The notes under the pieces: generated by a model
The model's database searches: none
What the model was told of the DNA's origin: nothing
What the model saw: only the letters and a program-made list of their open reading frames with translations
In this document: piece by piece, positions 35,466 to 47,109 of the stretch
Layout: each line of letters starts with the position of its first letter
How positions within the stretch are numbered: position 1 is the first letter of the stretch
DNA from: Punica granatum
Lineage: Eukaryota; Streptophyta; Magnoliopsida; Myrtales; Lythraceae
Assembly: GCF_007655135.1 (NCBI RefSeq)
Contig: NC_045133.1
Span: 20,185,845-20,249,844 of the forward strand
Length of the DNA stretch: 64,000 nucleotides
Reading direction: 5' to 3'
Position numbers and translations under genes: made by a program

Positions 35466-37936
35466 TCAGACATTCTCTGGCTGTCGAGGGTCAAAAGAAG
35501 AAGTCTTCGCGAGTGGATCTTGCTTGTCCTTGGATTCATGGCTAGCCGGTACTTCCTTGGAGCGGTAGAGTACAAAATGCTGGAACATGAAGAGGAGATC
35601 GAAGAATATTGATACCTACATCGAAGAAGACGACCAGAATTCATTATCCACGCATTCTGCTTAATTACTACTATTTAGACATCATCGGGTAGGTCACTTA
35701 ATTCTTAAAAGAGGGAAATGGTATCTTCAAATTGCAGCAGAAGGATTCAATTAGCTAGCTTTGGAGGATGCTCTTACCAAAGACAACAATGTCTTCCCGA
35801 TATTTCCATAGAAGTTTACCCAAGAATCTGCAAATATGGAGGGGTTAAGACCATAATTTTAGTCGAATCTCATTCGTAAAAAGACTTGCACCTGGCTGTA
35901 GTAAGTCACGTACTCTGATCGATAGACTGAACGGCCATCTGCGCGTAGTTTGCACAGCCACCAAGAAAGTCTAGCAAGATATTTCCAATGCTGAACCCAT
36001 CTGTGCTCTTCCTCGCAAAGTTCATGACTGCCTGCATTTGATAAATCCATCCTTTAGGCCTTCCATGAAAGTCAAGAGAACACCAAAAGCAAATTCTGCA
36101 GTGGCCCGACGAGTGGTCCACATCCACTTTTGAGGACTGACTCTACTGAGGGAACGTAGCAGGCAAATGGGGAGAGTGAGCAAATGACTAACCTGCGGTA
36201 TGTATTTAATAACGGTCATGCTCACTTGAATCAAGCTGCAAAAGCATAGGAGTTAGTATCATATTCGTAGAAAACATGTAAGTATCAAATTCCCAATCAC
36301 TGCAGATGCTACCAAAAGAGTTTCAACAATGACCCAGATAAAGTGCCAATTCCTAACAAAGGTGCTGTGCATGGATTGCCTAAAATGCATCAATTAGGAC
36401 GAATACTCTCTCTCTTGCATATAGATATGAGAGGCTCAAACAAGTCAGAGAACCAAGGAGGCAGGTATAAACTTCATCTGACCAAAGAAGTTGCATTATA
36501 GATAACAAAAGAAGGCTTCCCAAAGCGAAATTATCAAAAAATTGATGCTCAGGTGCACAATAACCTGCCTCTCTCACCAGACCTTTCGATTTCATTCAGT
36601 GCAACTAACCGCGACAAAATGACGTCAAGATGCACAATAACAGTGACTTTTACAATGAAACTGCAAATACTGACATTGACGGAAAACTCCAAGTCAAGAT
36701 AAATAAGAAAAGGAGCTCTAAGTTTTCATAAAATTCCAGTAACTTTTTCAATTGATGATAAATAAGAATATATAGGAGATCATAAGAAGATGAAAACATG
36801 ATTTCCGCCGCGACTTACTTGAAAACAGAGATGAGCCAAAGCCAAGTATGGCTAGGCAGAGCAATGAAAAAGCAAACTGCTGCACCTAACCAAACTGCAG
36901 AGACAATTCCTATGGACACCTTTGAGATTTTCTGAGTGCCCCGCTGCTCAAATTTAAGATTAAGTTTGAGAAATACCGAAGTTGAAACATTAAAAGGGGG
37001 GGAATCAAGAGCAAAACAGAACAAGCTTGGAAACCACAAATAGCTGCTTACATCGTAGATTGCTATCTGGAACAGGGTTACAGCTGTTAGCAGAACGGCA
37101 TGTATGGAGAATGCCACATCATTTGCAGCCACAGGTATCATCTGCAGTGATTCGGAACATCGAACATTATTAGAACAGACGAATCCATTTACAATTCATC
37201 AAGAAGCCACAGGAAACCTGTCCACAACATTTCACATATATGTAAGTCTTTTGGGTCCATATGACTGATTGGTGCTACATCGACTTCACTACAGACGGAG
37301 CGAGATCATTCTCAAGGTGGTGAACCACAAGAGTGTAGTCTCGTCCGGTAAATGTGCCCGTTCAAACTTATTAATTCGACAAATACACTATGATACGATT
37401 CTTAATGAGAATGAAAATTTGTTCTGGGGTCCCTAGAATCACATCAAGCCATTGTGCTCCGGTCAACAAATTATCCGAAACTGACACCAGAAAATGTGAA
37501 TATGACTGCTATTAGTTTAGCAGAAGTAAACATCTATCAATCTGCAATTAACTGGAGAAAACACAATGACACAAACCTGCCCGTGTCCATACTTGTCGTG
37601 ATACTGCTTCTGGACAGCAGCACTGAAGTAGAGGGTGGCGTTATAGATCAAATAAGAACTGTGCTTGGTCAGGTTGAGCAATACGAAGTCAAAATTCAAC
37701 CCCACAACGCTGCTCGGAACCCGTAAAAAAGCGTCAGAACCATTGAAGGGTCAGGGCTCCATTGACAGCAGAGGTGTATTGAAATTGATAAAACTCAGCG
37801 ATTGATTTGTTTACCTCTTGCGGCGGAAATTGAGGATGACTTGGGGGTAGAAGCTGATGGACCAGGAAACGAAAGCGGTCCATCCCAGAACTTGGTACGT
37901 GATCTCCAATGAAGTTGAGTTCCATGAAGCAGCCAT
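35466..37936 (-). CDS. CTNS: Cystinosin homologue B, eight exons, 276 aa
   Basis: Exons on the minus strand are 37936-37815, 37709-37577, 37141-37052, 36943-36819, 36235-36193, 36031-35914, 35827-35778 and 35615-35466; all GT-AG and in phase (831 nt). Exons 1-7 have exactly the same lengths as in copy A. Both PQ-loop motifs are kept (SISFYPQ, KYIPQ). Differences include SLEITYQ for [16 protein letters not shown] for [16 protein letters not shown] for AIQVFMT, and a different tail ([20 protein letters not shown]). A GA-rich tract precedes the ATG, as in copy A. Nothing suggests loss of function; expression divergence is possible but not visible here. Confidence 0.93.
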
Positions 37937-38159
37937 CTCTCTCTCTCTCTCTCCCCCTCTCCCCCTTCCTCGTTGAGCGGCGAGATGAAGAAGAGGAGCA
38001 GCAAAAATGGCAAGAAATGGGGGAGAGAGTGAGTTCTAATAATGGACGAGAGGGGGGAAGAAAGAGAGAGAGAGAGAGCGCTCAACCGACAGCTGAGCAG
38101 CGCCAAGTCCGACGTCTCCGGGTTCAGTATGAATCTGGCGTTACTATTGATACAGATTA

Positions 38160-38653
38160 AATATACATCAGGAGTCTGTACAAAATTCTAGTATCTATTC
38201 ATTAATTATGGGTTTGGCGCCCAGACAGAAATAGAGAAAAAATAGTGGGAGAAAGATTTGTGTGCATTGTAGTACGCTATTTTTTTTTAGTCATATATAA
38301 AAAATTACTTTTATCCTCAGATTTTTCACTGCGTCACCAATTTATCAGGTCGCATCCAAAATTCAACAAATATAGGTTGCATCCGAAATTCAACAAATTT
38401 AAACGATTGCTAATGGGACACTGACGTGTCCAAAGCAACCGGCACCCCTCAGATGAGTTCGCCATGACCTTGTCTGGGAGGTGGTGATCGGAGCTAGAGG
38501 GCTCGCTGCCCCGGATTTCCCAAACTCTCTCCGCGAGAGGGACATTAGAGTTATCAAATCACATGAAAGTAAGTTTGAAATTGCAAGATCACCACATTTA
38601 GTGGTGTCACACTTTAAAAGATGACAAGACAAATATATCAAAATAATAGTAAC
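38160..38653. other. Intergenic flank of cystinosin B
   Basis: No gene recognised. Bases 38340-38400 contain a short direct repeat (GGTCGCATCCAAAATTCAAC / GGTTGCATCCGAAATTCAAC). Confidence 0.4.
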
Positions 38654-38690
38654 TAGCCAATTACACCAGCATTACGCTGGATTAATTACT
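38654..38690 (-). mobile_element. Helitron-like 3' terminus, minus strand
   Basis: On the minus strand the order is a hairpin CCAGCGTAATGCTGG, a short spacer TGTAATTGG, CTAG, then T. A hairpin about ten bases before CTRR, followed by a host T, is the hallmark of a Helitron 3' end. The element would extend to higher coordinates; its 5' TC end was not identified. Confidence 0.5.
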
Positions 38691-39349
38691 ATTAAAGAGT
38701 TATTTTCATATATATTATGCAAATGGTTCGCCTAAAATTTGAAAATATCAATTAATTTTTTAGATTATTAATTTTTATGTAGATTTGATAATGTAACTCT
38801 GATGATCTACTAATCTCTGCTCTATTTTCTATCAATTACTTCAAGTACTACAACGTCTTCTTATATCGTTGAGAAAATATTCAATGATATTTATTAATTC
38901 ACTTTGGATGTGTAAGAACCAATCAAAATGTTTGTAAGTGGACTCATTGTGGAGTCAGTTTTTCAATTTCAGGTATTTTCATTGGGTGTTATACATTCAA
39001 GTGGATGAGTAAAATTCACCCAATATTTGCTCTGTATTGTCAATGATTTATCCATGTTATTCATCGAATTTCCAATTGAAAAGATCATGGTTCCATTCTT
39101 TAATTTGATTTACTTTCACCTGAAATGCAGAGAAGGCATTTTCATCCTGTGGTGGCTGCAGTTAATGTTGGCAGTTGGTTGCTCAAACCACTGCCCAGCT
39201 CATCATCTTGTTCATGTTCTCCTAAAACCACTGCCCAGATGAAATTGAATGCTAGTTGAAGGCTTGCCATAGCGCCACCCCACATAAGAACGAACAATAG
39301 CAGCTCGTCTCTTCATTGTAACAGAGGTGGAAGCGACTTGTTCGGTAGT

Positions 39350-39735
39350 GCCCTATACTATGCTGTGAGTTGCCTATCCAGTTCATCTCTTAACTTCTCC
39401 ATTGCGGTCCTGCTGACAATCAGCTCTTCAAGCCTCTTCTTATTCATCGGAGTGTACCCCCCAGTCTATTCTGGCTCCCTGTCCATCTTTAGGAACTTCT
39501 CTAACTCCTTATCTCTTCGTTTTCCCTACCCTCAGCCACTCTCCAACACCTCTTCAACACCCCGTGCTCTGGCTGTTGTTCCCGTCTTTGGGCGTAGTAC
39601 TTGGGACAACCCCCCACAGGTAAGGCACAAAAGCGTAGAACTTAATCTCAGGAGCACGAACATAACGATGCTCTTAACAAAGCTACACATCGCATAAATG
39701 TCACATTCCTTCCTCTTTCGAGCAGCTTGCCGCAT
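39350..39735 (-). pseudogene. Inverted, degraded paralogue of the gene at 40195-40791
   Basis: The minus strand reads RKRKECDIYAMCSFVKSIVM, then LCLTCGGLSQVL and, after a stop, KELEKFLKMDRE and KRLEELIVSRTAMEKLRDEL. This tracks the neighbouring plus-strand protein (RERKECDICARSFFIEGMIM, LCLTCGEIA, KELEKLLKMD, LEELIVSNAALEKLRSEL). Stops break the frame. The two copies stand head to head. Confidence 0.75.
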
Positions 39736-40077
39736 GGATCCTAGGGCACGGTTGGCACCACTCTCTTTCTTTTCCTTCCGTATACCAACTAATTCATTTA
39801 CGGACTTACAAGATAGAAGTTACTTTCCTTTATGAGCCTGCTAACTACAATAAGTATCACAATATTTTTCTCTACTTAATTGAATATATGAATGTTAATT
39901 ACTCAAATTGGATAGCAGAAAGAAATCTGGTGAAACTTATGATTTTACTTTGAAAGCTCAAAACAGTAGTAAGCTTATTCTCGTAAGTCCGTAAATGAAT
40001 CGATCGGAATATGGAAGGTTACAGAAAGAAAATTGTCCCAAAAGTGTAAGGTACATCAATGGCGAGCCCTTGGTGAG

Positions 40078-40092
40078 CCATATAAAAAGGCT
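40078..40092 (+). promoter_or_regulatory. TATA box for the gene at 40195
   Basis: ATATAAAAAGG lies about 110 bases before the ATG at 40195, a normal plant TATA-to-ATG distance with a short 5' UTR. The same general arrangement (TATAAGATC..AAAAGGCTC) can be traced in unit 2 near 48160-48185. Confidence 0.5.
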
Positions 40093-40194
40093 CGGTTTTT
40101 CCTTAAGTTCCTCACAAGAAACCAAAAGAAAAAAGAACAGTAAAGAAAAACCACATAATATTCACTGCCTTTAGCCAAAAACTCATTTATAACC

Positions 40195-40791
40195 ATGGCC
40201 CCGAAGGTCTCAAGGAGGTCAACCAAGCCCAAGGATTCACCAAGGCAAGCTCGTCGGGAGAGGAAGGAATGTGACATTTGCGCGAGGAGCTTCTTCATTG
40301 AGGGTATGATTATGCTTGCGTTCCAGGGAATTACAACCTACTGCCTGTGCCTCACATGTGGGGAGATTGCCACAGATATCATGGCCAAAGGTAAGAACTG
40401 TAATTCTAAGAGCACGAGGCGGGACTCGAACGGTGAGGGCAATCGGCCCCAGGAGGCTCAGAGAGAGTTCATCGAGGTGTTGGAGAGGCTAAGGGCAGAG
40501 AAACGAAGAGGTAAAGAGTTAGAGAAGCTACTGAAGATGGACACGGGCACAAAACGGACCTGCTGGAACACTCCGATCAATGAGCAAAGCCTCGAGGAGC
40601 TGATCGTGAGCAATGCCGCTTTGGAGAAGTTGAGGTCCGAGCTCGATGATCACCTTGCTGAAATGGCCATTGCTGAACGGGCTGCTTCCTCCTCTGATGC
40701 TACGACCTCTGCCTCGATCTCTGCTGTGGCTGGGCCCTCCTGCCGTGTAGGATCCTCTGGCAGGCGTTCGTATGGGCGCGGGAAGCGTTAG
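40195..40791 (+). CDS. Small basic protein with paired CxxC motifs and coiled coil, 198 aa, unknown function
   Basis: A single-exon ORF begins MAPKVSRRSTKPKDSPRQAR, a highly basic start that could act as a nuclear signal. Two CxxC motifs follow (CDIC at about residues 25-28 and CLTC at about 52-55), so one zinc site of the ribbon or treble-clef kind is possible. Residues about 85-165 are charged and heptad-like (VLERLRAEKRRGKELEKLL, LEELIVSNAALEKLRSEL), suggesting a dimerising coiled coil. The tail is Ser-rich and ends GRRSYGRGKR. I do not recognise the family. Degraded relatives lie at 39350-39735, 47760-48065, 48230-48730, 49450-49650 and 49780-50165; this copy alone has a full ORF and a TATA box, so it may be the only working member, or a cargo gene of a mobile unit. 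Confidence 0.65.
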   Translation: MAPKVSRRSTKPKDSPRQARRERKECDICARSFFIEGMIMLAFQGITTYCLCLTCGEIATDIMAKGKNCNSKSTRRDSNGEGNRPQEAQREFIEVLERLRAEKRRGKELEKLLKMDTGTKRTCWNTPINEQSLEELIVSNAALEKLRSELDDHLAEMAIAERAASSSDATTSASISAVAGPSCRVGSSGRRSYGRGKR

Positions 40792-42079
40792 TCTTGGACA
40801 TGTCGGTCCATCTTCCCATAAGAATTAGGAGACTGTAAACAGGTCAAGAAAGAAAATAAAATTTATATAGTGACTGAGAGTTTACTCAACGAGACCTTAG
40901 TAGAAAGTTGATTTTGAAATATTAAGAGTATAAGTCATATTAAACCAATGTGTGTTGATTCAAACGGTTTGAAATTGTTTTTCTTATCCCATTTTGTTTT
41001 TCTTACTTTGTATTGGACCGATTTGACTTGAACAGACTTATTCAGGATCTATTGAACTTTCGAATACTAAGTGATGAATATCAAAAGAGAAATCCTATTC
41101 ATAATATGATTTTAATTATTATATATATAACCAAAACCTTGCAATAAAAGAACTTTAAGTATAATATCAACTTTTCTTATCCCACAGCCACCTTACACCA
41201 TATAATCTTTTCTTTTTAAGGATAGAGATTAGGTGGAGTGTCATAACTCGCCGACTCTAAACCGTGAGACTTCGGTTTTGGTCATTCTTAGTGGTATTTT
41301 TGTGTCCATTTATTTAACTTTCGCTATTCTTGTGTTAAGCCATAATTATCCCTTATAACCGAAAATGTCATTTTATAAATTTATGAATTTTTAATATATC
41401 AAAAATAACACAAGGTACGATGGAGGGGGACAATAATCAATTACGTGAAAAGAAAAATTAAAAGACCTTTTACAAATTGACATGATAGAAAAACCGATTC
41501 GAACATATAGAAAAACCGATTCGAACATTACATTCGAACATGATAAAAGTTTTTAAAAGTTGTTTTAATTAGATTATATGAAATATACTATAACGTAAAA
41601 GTTGTCTGATAAGGATCAGTGGTGCAGGGATTATGACTACTACATGGTTGTATGTACATATATCACATTTTCTATAATTTAATATTTAAATATTTAGATA
41701 TATTAGTTCACTTACCATGTTTGAATTCATATTTTCTTATCTCTTGTGACGTCAAAGGGGCATACGATATTTTTATTTATGGCGCTGAAGCAATTCTCAT
41801 AAAAAATATCTATCTGATAGCAATAGATTTAAAAATTATACAACCATTGAATGATGAGAAAATTATAAATAATGAGTAATTTAAATTTTTTTTTCTAAAT
41901 TTCCGATTCTTCCACACCCCCTCTCCCTCTTTCCTCTCTCACATTCCCTTTCACTATTTCTCTCCCTTCACACTTTCATCCTCTCCCAACAAAAGACCAA
42001 TACTCTCTTTTATATTTGGATATGCTCGATAAGGGAAGTAGAGAAGAAGGGAAGCGAAGGTGTAAAGCAACGGTGCACA
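40792..42079. other. Intergenic; bases 41640-41800 belong to the repeated unit
   Basis: Bases 41640-41800 resemble 49055-49200 and 50205-50350 (shared order TTCACTTACCAT, TTCATATTTTC, TTTCTCTTC/TCTCTTGTG, TCAAAGG, GCTGAAG or CCGAAG). No coding sequence was recognised in the rest. Confidence 0.45.
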
Positions 42080-42200
42080 CTCTCGCTTCTTAATTTAGAG
42101 ATCGCATGTTTAACATATAATGGGACTGCTAGTACTCTTTTATTAGTTATTTAGGATTTTTGTTTCATTTTATTTGGCTTTGACCCTCCTTTGTAATCAG
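42080..42200 (+). repeat. tRNA-derived SINE, family A
   Basis: The head AAGCAACGGTGCACACTCTC resembles a tRNA A box, followed by a weak B box (GCATGTTTAACAT) and the family 3' part TTTTATTAGTTATTTAGGAT and TTTCATTTTATT. The same 3' part occurs in the copies at 46560-46685 and 50925-51015. Confidence 0.5.
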
Positions 42201-42232
42201 AAAAAGAAGGGAAGGGAGCAGAAATATTAACC

Positions 42233-42545
42233 TGGTTTGGATATACATTAGCAAAGTAAATGGAGGGGAAGGAGAAAATGTAAATTAAATGACAATGTTG
42301 TCCTTCCATATGGGCTCATAAGCAAAAGGAAGAAAAAAAAGCTTCTTAATGAATATGAATTTTTCAATAATCTTTCACCTCCGACCCCAAATAAGGGTTG
42401 CAAAGAAAATGAAGTCTTGGAGGTGAATTTTTAACCTCCAGTTCCCTTATCCTCCATAAAAATCTTCTACTCAAACAAGGCGAAATATTCCCTTCCCTTC
42501 CCTTCCCCACCTTCTCTCATCTTTCACCTCAAATCAAACACGCCG
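42233..42545. mobile_element. MITE-like element
   Basis: The left end (CTGGTTTGGATATACATTAG, AGGGGAAGGAG) and the inverse of the right end (GGCGTGTTTGATTTGAGGTG, GGGGAAGGGAAGG) form an imperfect inverted repeat. The interior has a small self-complementary stretch, TGGAGGTGAATTTTTAACCTCCA-like, at about 42420-42442. There is no ORF. Confidence 0.45.
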
Positions 42546-43194
42546 TTAATTTTTTCTTTACTGATCCATCAGTTGGAGTTAAATATTATTTCAATTGATT
42601 GTTAACCAGAAATGAGCATACCGCATTGAGGGGAAATAATGGTGATGGCCCTAAAATCTTAGAAGTTTAGCTTTGCAAAAATGAGTTCTAAATATTTGGT
42701 AAATGAAACACTTTTAGTCCATTCACTGACAAGGTGTTACGAAGCTGTTGATGTGATTTTCATGCCTAAAAGCCGTTAATTGCACATGTCATGATTTTAA
42801 TGGCAGGAAATTACAAGCAAAACCAGACCTCTGTAAAGCTTCGTGCCAGTCAAGGTCTAGGGTTACATAAACAGTATAATAGAGAATGGGCAGAAGTTAT
42901 CAGTGTATCTATATAAAATATAAAATATATAATTTCTGAGGTTTTAACGGGAGTTTACCACATTTGTCAGTTCGGCAAAGTTGAAGTTCTTCATGCACCT
43001 TTTGCATTCGTAAACTGTTAACATTAATTGATTATATGTAATTGTTACATATTAATTTGTGACTATCAACAATAAGTATCTATTAATTGGCTATCCACCA
43101 ACACTGTTTACAATAAAAGGCTTGAATACTTATTAATTGCTAAAGCAGTCGTGTCGTTTTTTGCCTGCGGACTCAGCAAATTGTAAGTTCCTTA

Positions 43195-43690
43195 ATTACC
43201 GACCTTTCACATTCGTAAGGCTTTGAAAAGCGTCGTCAAAAGCTTAACCAAAAAGCATCTGGAAAGGATCTTAGTCGACGCTTTTTTAAGCGTCAGCCAA
43301 GGGAACCTTTGCCTATGCGTTGTAAGCATCGGCCAAGGGATCCTTTTGCCAACGTTTAAGAAAAATTCGCCAAAGGTTATGAAAAGTGTCGGTGATAGGG
43401 ACTTTAGTGGACTTTTTTTATGCATCGGCTGCGGGGAATATTTGCCAACGCTTTGTAACCGTAGGCCAAAATGTCCTTTTGCTGACGCTTAAGGGAGACC
43501 TTAGCCAACACTTTTTTATGTTTCGGCCAAGGGGAAGCTTAGCCAATGCTGCAATAGCATTGGCCAAGGGGTTATTTTTTTGACACTTGAGACAATGTCA
43601 AGAAAGGTACTCTTTTTGTTGACGCTTAAGAAAACATCGGCAAAGGGGACCTTGGTGGACGCTTAGAAGCATCGCCAAATATTAAAATTA
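43195..43690. repeat. CACTA-type subterminal repeat array
   Basis: About a dozen degenerate copies of the motif AGCGTCGGCCAAGGG or its inverse (CTTGGCCGACGCTT style) occur in about 500 bases, with CTTTT and GCCAAAGG spacers. Dense GTCGGC-type repeats are typical of the subterminal regions of plant CACTA (En/Spm) elements. A CACTA terminus itself was not found, so this is probably one end of a truncated or non-autonomous element. The ORFs across it are artefacts of the repeat. Confidence 0.55.
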
Positions 43691-45137
43691 AAAAAAAAAA
43701 AGTTGAGTAGGGAAATTCCCATTTAGCCAGAAGTTTCAGTTTAGAAGCTAAAATTTTCCCCTCTCATGCTCTCTTTCCCCGCTCACTCCTTCTCTTCCTT
43801 ATCTCTCTGCACTCTCTCTCCTCGAATGTTGAGGAAATCTAAGGTGAAGAAGAGAACAACCCACCATCACCGACTCCTCTCGACTTTTGCGAGTCCTCAT
43901 CCGCCGTTCTTCGGGGCAAACTCCCTACCTCCTCCCTCTCTTGATAGTGTTGGATTTTTAATGTTTCTGATTAAAAATAATTAATGTTTTCAATTATTTG
44001 TTATAATTTCAAGTATTTATCTTAACATTTTTGCTAAAATTAGAGTCAAGTTAATTATTATAATAACATTTTGAAACTATTTATTTCAATTGATATGCAT
44101 CATTATATTTTTATTAATTATCAATATAGATTGAAATGTATTAAGTTTAGTAATAGAATAAAATTTCATATCGCTCGTTCTTTTAAACAATATTTATGAA
44201 ATATTATTTTTAAAATTTTAATTTTAATTTTATTTATGAGTTTAAACTCATAGCGCTATATCATAATATTTTTCATTTATAAGACCATTATTTTGTTGAG
44301 AAATATATTTTATTTATGAGCTTAAAACATTCTTATATCACTTTTACAAGAATTATTTTGAATTTTAGAAAACATATTGACTTCTTAACACAATAAAATA
44401 TTTTTACTAATTAATTTCAAGTTTCATAATATAATTAAATAATAAAATTAGACTAATTTTGCATGGTTCAATATATATTTTGCAACAAATAGTCTCAATT
44501 AGTAAGTATTATATTATATATTTATTTAATAGTAAGAATATTAAATAAATTTGTGTAGATGACATCCGTATTATAAGTTCACGTATATTTACATTATCCT
44601 CCTTATTATAACTATTGAGGAGCATTTATTGATCTCAAGTTAATTTTACATATTGTATAGATAAATAAATATAGATATGGATTTATTTGTAGCATTTTAT
44701 CAACTGTTATATTTATTTTATTTAGTATAATATTTAATTTATGAAACATATATGATAACAACTAATGCGTGCATTTATTGCAAGCGTAATTTACTCAAAG
44801 CGTTTATTACTATTGAGCTAATGCAATTAACTAGTTCATTATATTTTTAGTTATAAAATTAAATTATTTTTTAAAGTATCTAATTAACAGCAACTCAAAC
44901 GCATTTATTATTATTAAAGTGAATTTTACTTTTATAAATATATAGACAGAGAGACATATATGTGTAACAGTTACGTTGGGTAGGGAGAAAGTCAAACGAG
45001 TCGATTAGAAATATTCGGTATTTAAGGAGCCATTTGATCACTGGTACAGCTTACCACATATATATCTTTTGGACAAAATGTAAGATCTTGCCGATTGAGC
45101 AAAGTCATAGCTACCAATAAGGCCAATTCTTCATGCT
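43691..45137. other. Intergenic, very AT-rich from 43985
   Basis: Bases 43750-43950 are CT-rich and may be an old untranslated leader. From 43985 to about 44990 the sequence is almost entirely A/T with no genes. The last 140 bases are the presumed promoter of the protease gene. Confidence 0.4.
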
Positions 45138-46323
45138 ATGTACTTAAAAACAATGGCTATGATCCTCAGAAGAGATGTCATTGCGATGATGATCATGCTC
45201 CAATTTCTCGGAGCTTGTTCATCATCATTCTTTGCTCGGTCTTCCGGAGTCAGTGATTCGGTCGCCCGTGACAGATTCGAGCAGTGGGTGGCCCAACATG
45301 GGAAAAAATATAGTGATGAAGCTAACAGGGAAAACCGTTACAAGATTTTCCGAGAAAATTTGCAGCACGTGGAGGATTTCAACAGAGCTGGGAACACAAG
45401 CTTCAGATTGGGCTTGAACCAGTTCTCAGATTTGACCACCGAAGAGTTCCGGGCAACCTACACCATTACTAAGATGACACCGAGGACTTCCATGAACATG
45501 ACAGGATCATTTAGGATCTCTGACGATGCTCCAGTTCCGGAGTGCGTCAACTGGGTGGAAGCCGGAGTTGTTACCGGCATAAGAAATCAAGGGACATGTG
45601 GTGTGTAACTGCAACAAACTCATATATTCGTGAAATTGCTGAATATAGAATCGAACATGATTACGAGCCTTTGTCCATCCCTTATGCAAGAGTCATGATA
45701 TCGGATATGATAGAGTAGAGCTGACAGTGGATGCCTTGATTTCAGGATGTTGTTGGGCACTTGCAGCAGTAGCCGCGATCGAGTCGATTATAAAGATGAG
45801 AGCAGGTGAGTTATTGGATTTATCTGAACAACAGCTCCTGGACTGCGTCACGGACAATGCTGGCTGCGAAGGCGGGACAATGGTCCGTGCCTATCAATAC
45901 GTCCTAGATAACAAGATTTCCGGCGAAAACCAATACCCGTACCGAGGGGCCAAAGAAGACTGCGCCGCACCTGCCCCGCTAACCCAGATCACAGGATTCA
46001 GGACTGTGACACCCAGCAGTGAGGCCGACCTCCTGAGGGCCGTGGCCCAGCAGCCTGTCTCTGTCGGCATCACAGCCAGCGACCTGTTCAGGGCCTACAA
46101 GGATGGGATCTTCCGCGGTACTGACTGCAGGAACGTGCAAAACCATGCTGTTACTATAGTGGGGTACGGGATAGCGCCTGAGGATGGATCCAAGTACTGG
46201 CTCTTGAAGAACTCTTGGGGCGATTCCTGGGGCGAGGGCGGGTACATGAGGATCGCCCGGGAGGTTCCTGATCTCCCCCAGGGTGTGTGCGGACTTGCCA
46301 CGGATGCATCTTTTCCTTATTGA
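45138..46323 (+). CDS. Papain-like cysteine protease (C1A), two exons, 346 aa
   Basis: Exons are 45138-45600 and 45746-46323, joined in phase by a 145-base GT-AG intron. A hydrophobic signal peptide lies at about residues 12-34. The inhibitory propeptide (I29) follows, with the ERFNIN-type helix (NRENRYKIFRENLQHVEDFN) and GLNQFSDLT. The mature enzyme has the active-site segment NQGTCGCCWALAAVAA, with catalytic Cys157 right after the splice junction, then His288 (NHAVTIVGYG) and Asn310 (LLKNSWGDSWGEGGYMRI). The usual CGSCWAF is CGCCWAL here, a Ser-to-Cys and Phe-to-Leu change beside the nucleophile. The protein ends directly after the catalytic domain, with no granulin domain or KDEL. The start may be the Met at 45153 instead. 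It would enter the secretory route to vacuole or apoplast. Confidence 0.92.
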
Positions 46324-46559
46324 TCCTTGAGAAGGCCGATTTCTTCATGGAGGAAGTTCTTTCCATTTTCACATTTCAAGATCTTAACAATGAACTATGA
46401 TTGCCTTACTCGCTTATATCTTCTTATGGAAAAACGCACGATGCCTTCTAACATAAACATGCATCTCTAGCCTTGGTATATGTCATTTGTGCAATTTAAC
46501 TTGGCAGTTGAATATGCAGTTTTTCTTCTCGGTTACAAAAGAGGTACATGGCCTAATAT

Positions 46560-46685
46560 AATGAAAGAGAAATCATAAATAACTAATAAAATGGCACGGG
46601 TAGTCTCACATAAGTATCGAACTTATGACCTTTAGGTTAACAGGTGAGAGCGTGCGCCATTGCGCCAACGCTTGACTGCTTTTGT
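46560..46685 (-). repeat. tRNA-derived SINE, family A (best-preserved copy)
   Basis: On the minus strand: A box GGCGCAATGGCGCACGCTC, B box AAGTTCGATACTTATG, then GAGACTACCCGTGCC and TTTTATTAGTTATTTATGAT. Spacing between the boxes is as in tRNA genes, but the sequence cannot fold as a complete tRNA, so it is a SINE, not a tRNA gene. Confidence 0.65.
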
Positions 46686-47109
46686 TTTTTTATTTTTTCA
46701 AAATAATTTTTATCAAAAAAAAATATCTATGAGCCACTCAGCCAATCACTGTGTGATACATGGTACCGCCAAGTACCCGTAAGCAATTCCAGTTAAAATT
46801 AATAGAGATATTGACGTCATGCTAACATTGTTATCAAATCGATAATTTGTGTTTTTTTGTGCAAAAGAAAAAAGTCTATACTAAAATCATTAAAATGTGA
46901 GAAGTTTGGAATTTTTTTGGTTACTAACCCAATTTAAAATATTACGTAATAGATTTCATTGTTTTAGTCTAGATACAATTTCTCACTCATCTTTTATCAG
47001 TAGAGTAGGAAATTAAAATATGAATAATGGTGAGTATGAAACTTAAAACAATGACTAAGAGTTTTATAAAATTTTAAGGAGAGTTTTTAAAACTTAAACA
47101 TTATTAAAT
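46686..47109. other. AT-rich intergenic DNA
   Basis: Nothing recognised. Confidence 0.4.

Noticed and set aside
43223..43583. Overlapping ORFs with repeated Cys/Gly-rich segments
   Set aside because: They arise from the CACTA-type subterminal repeats, not from a gene.
46560..46685. A tRNA gene, suggested by A and B boxes
   Set aside because: The sequence does not close into acceptor and anticodon stems and shares its 3' part with dispersed copies, so it is a SINE.
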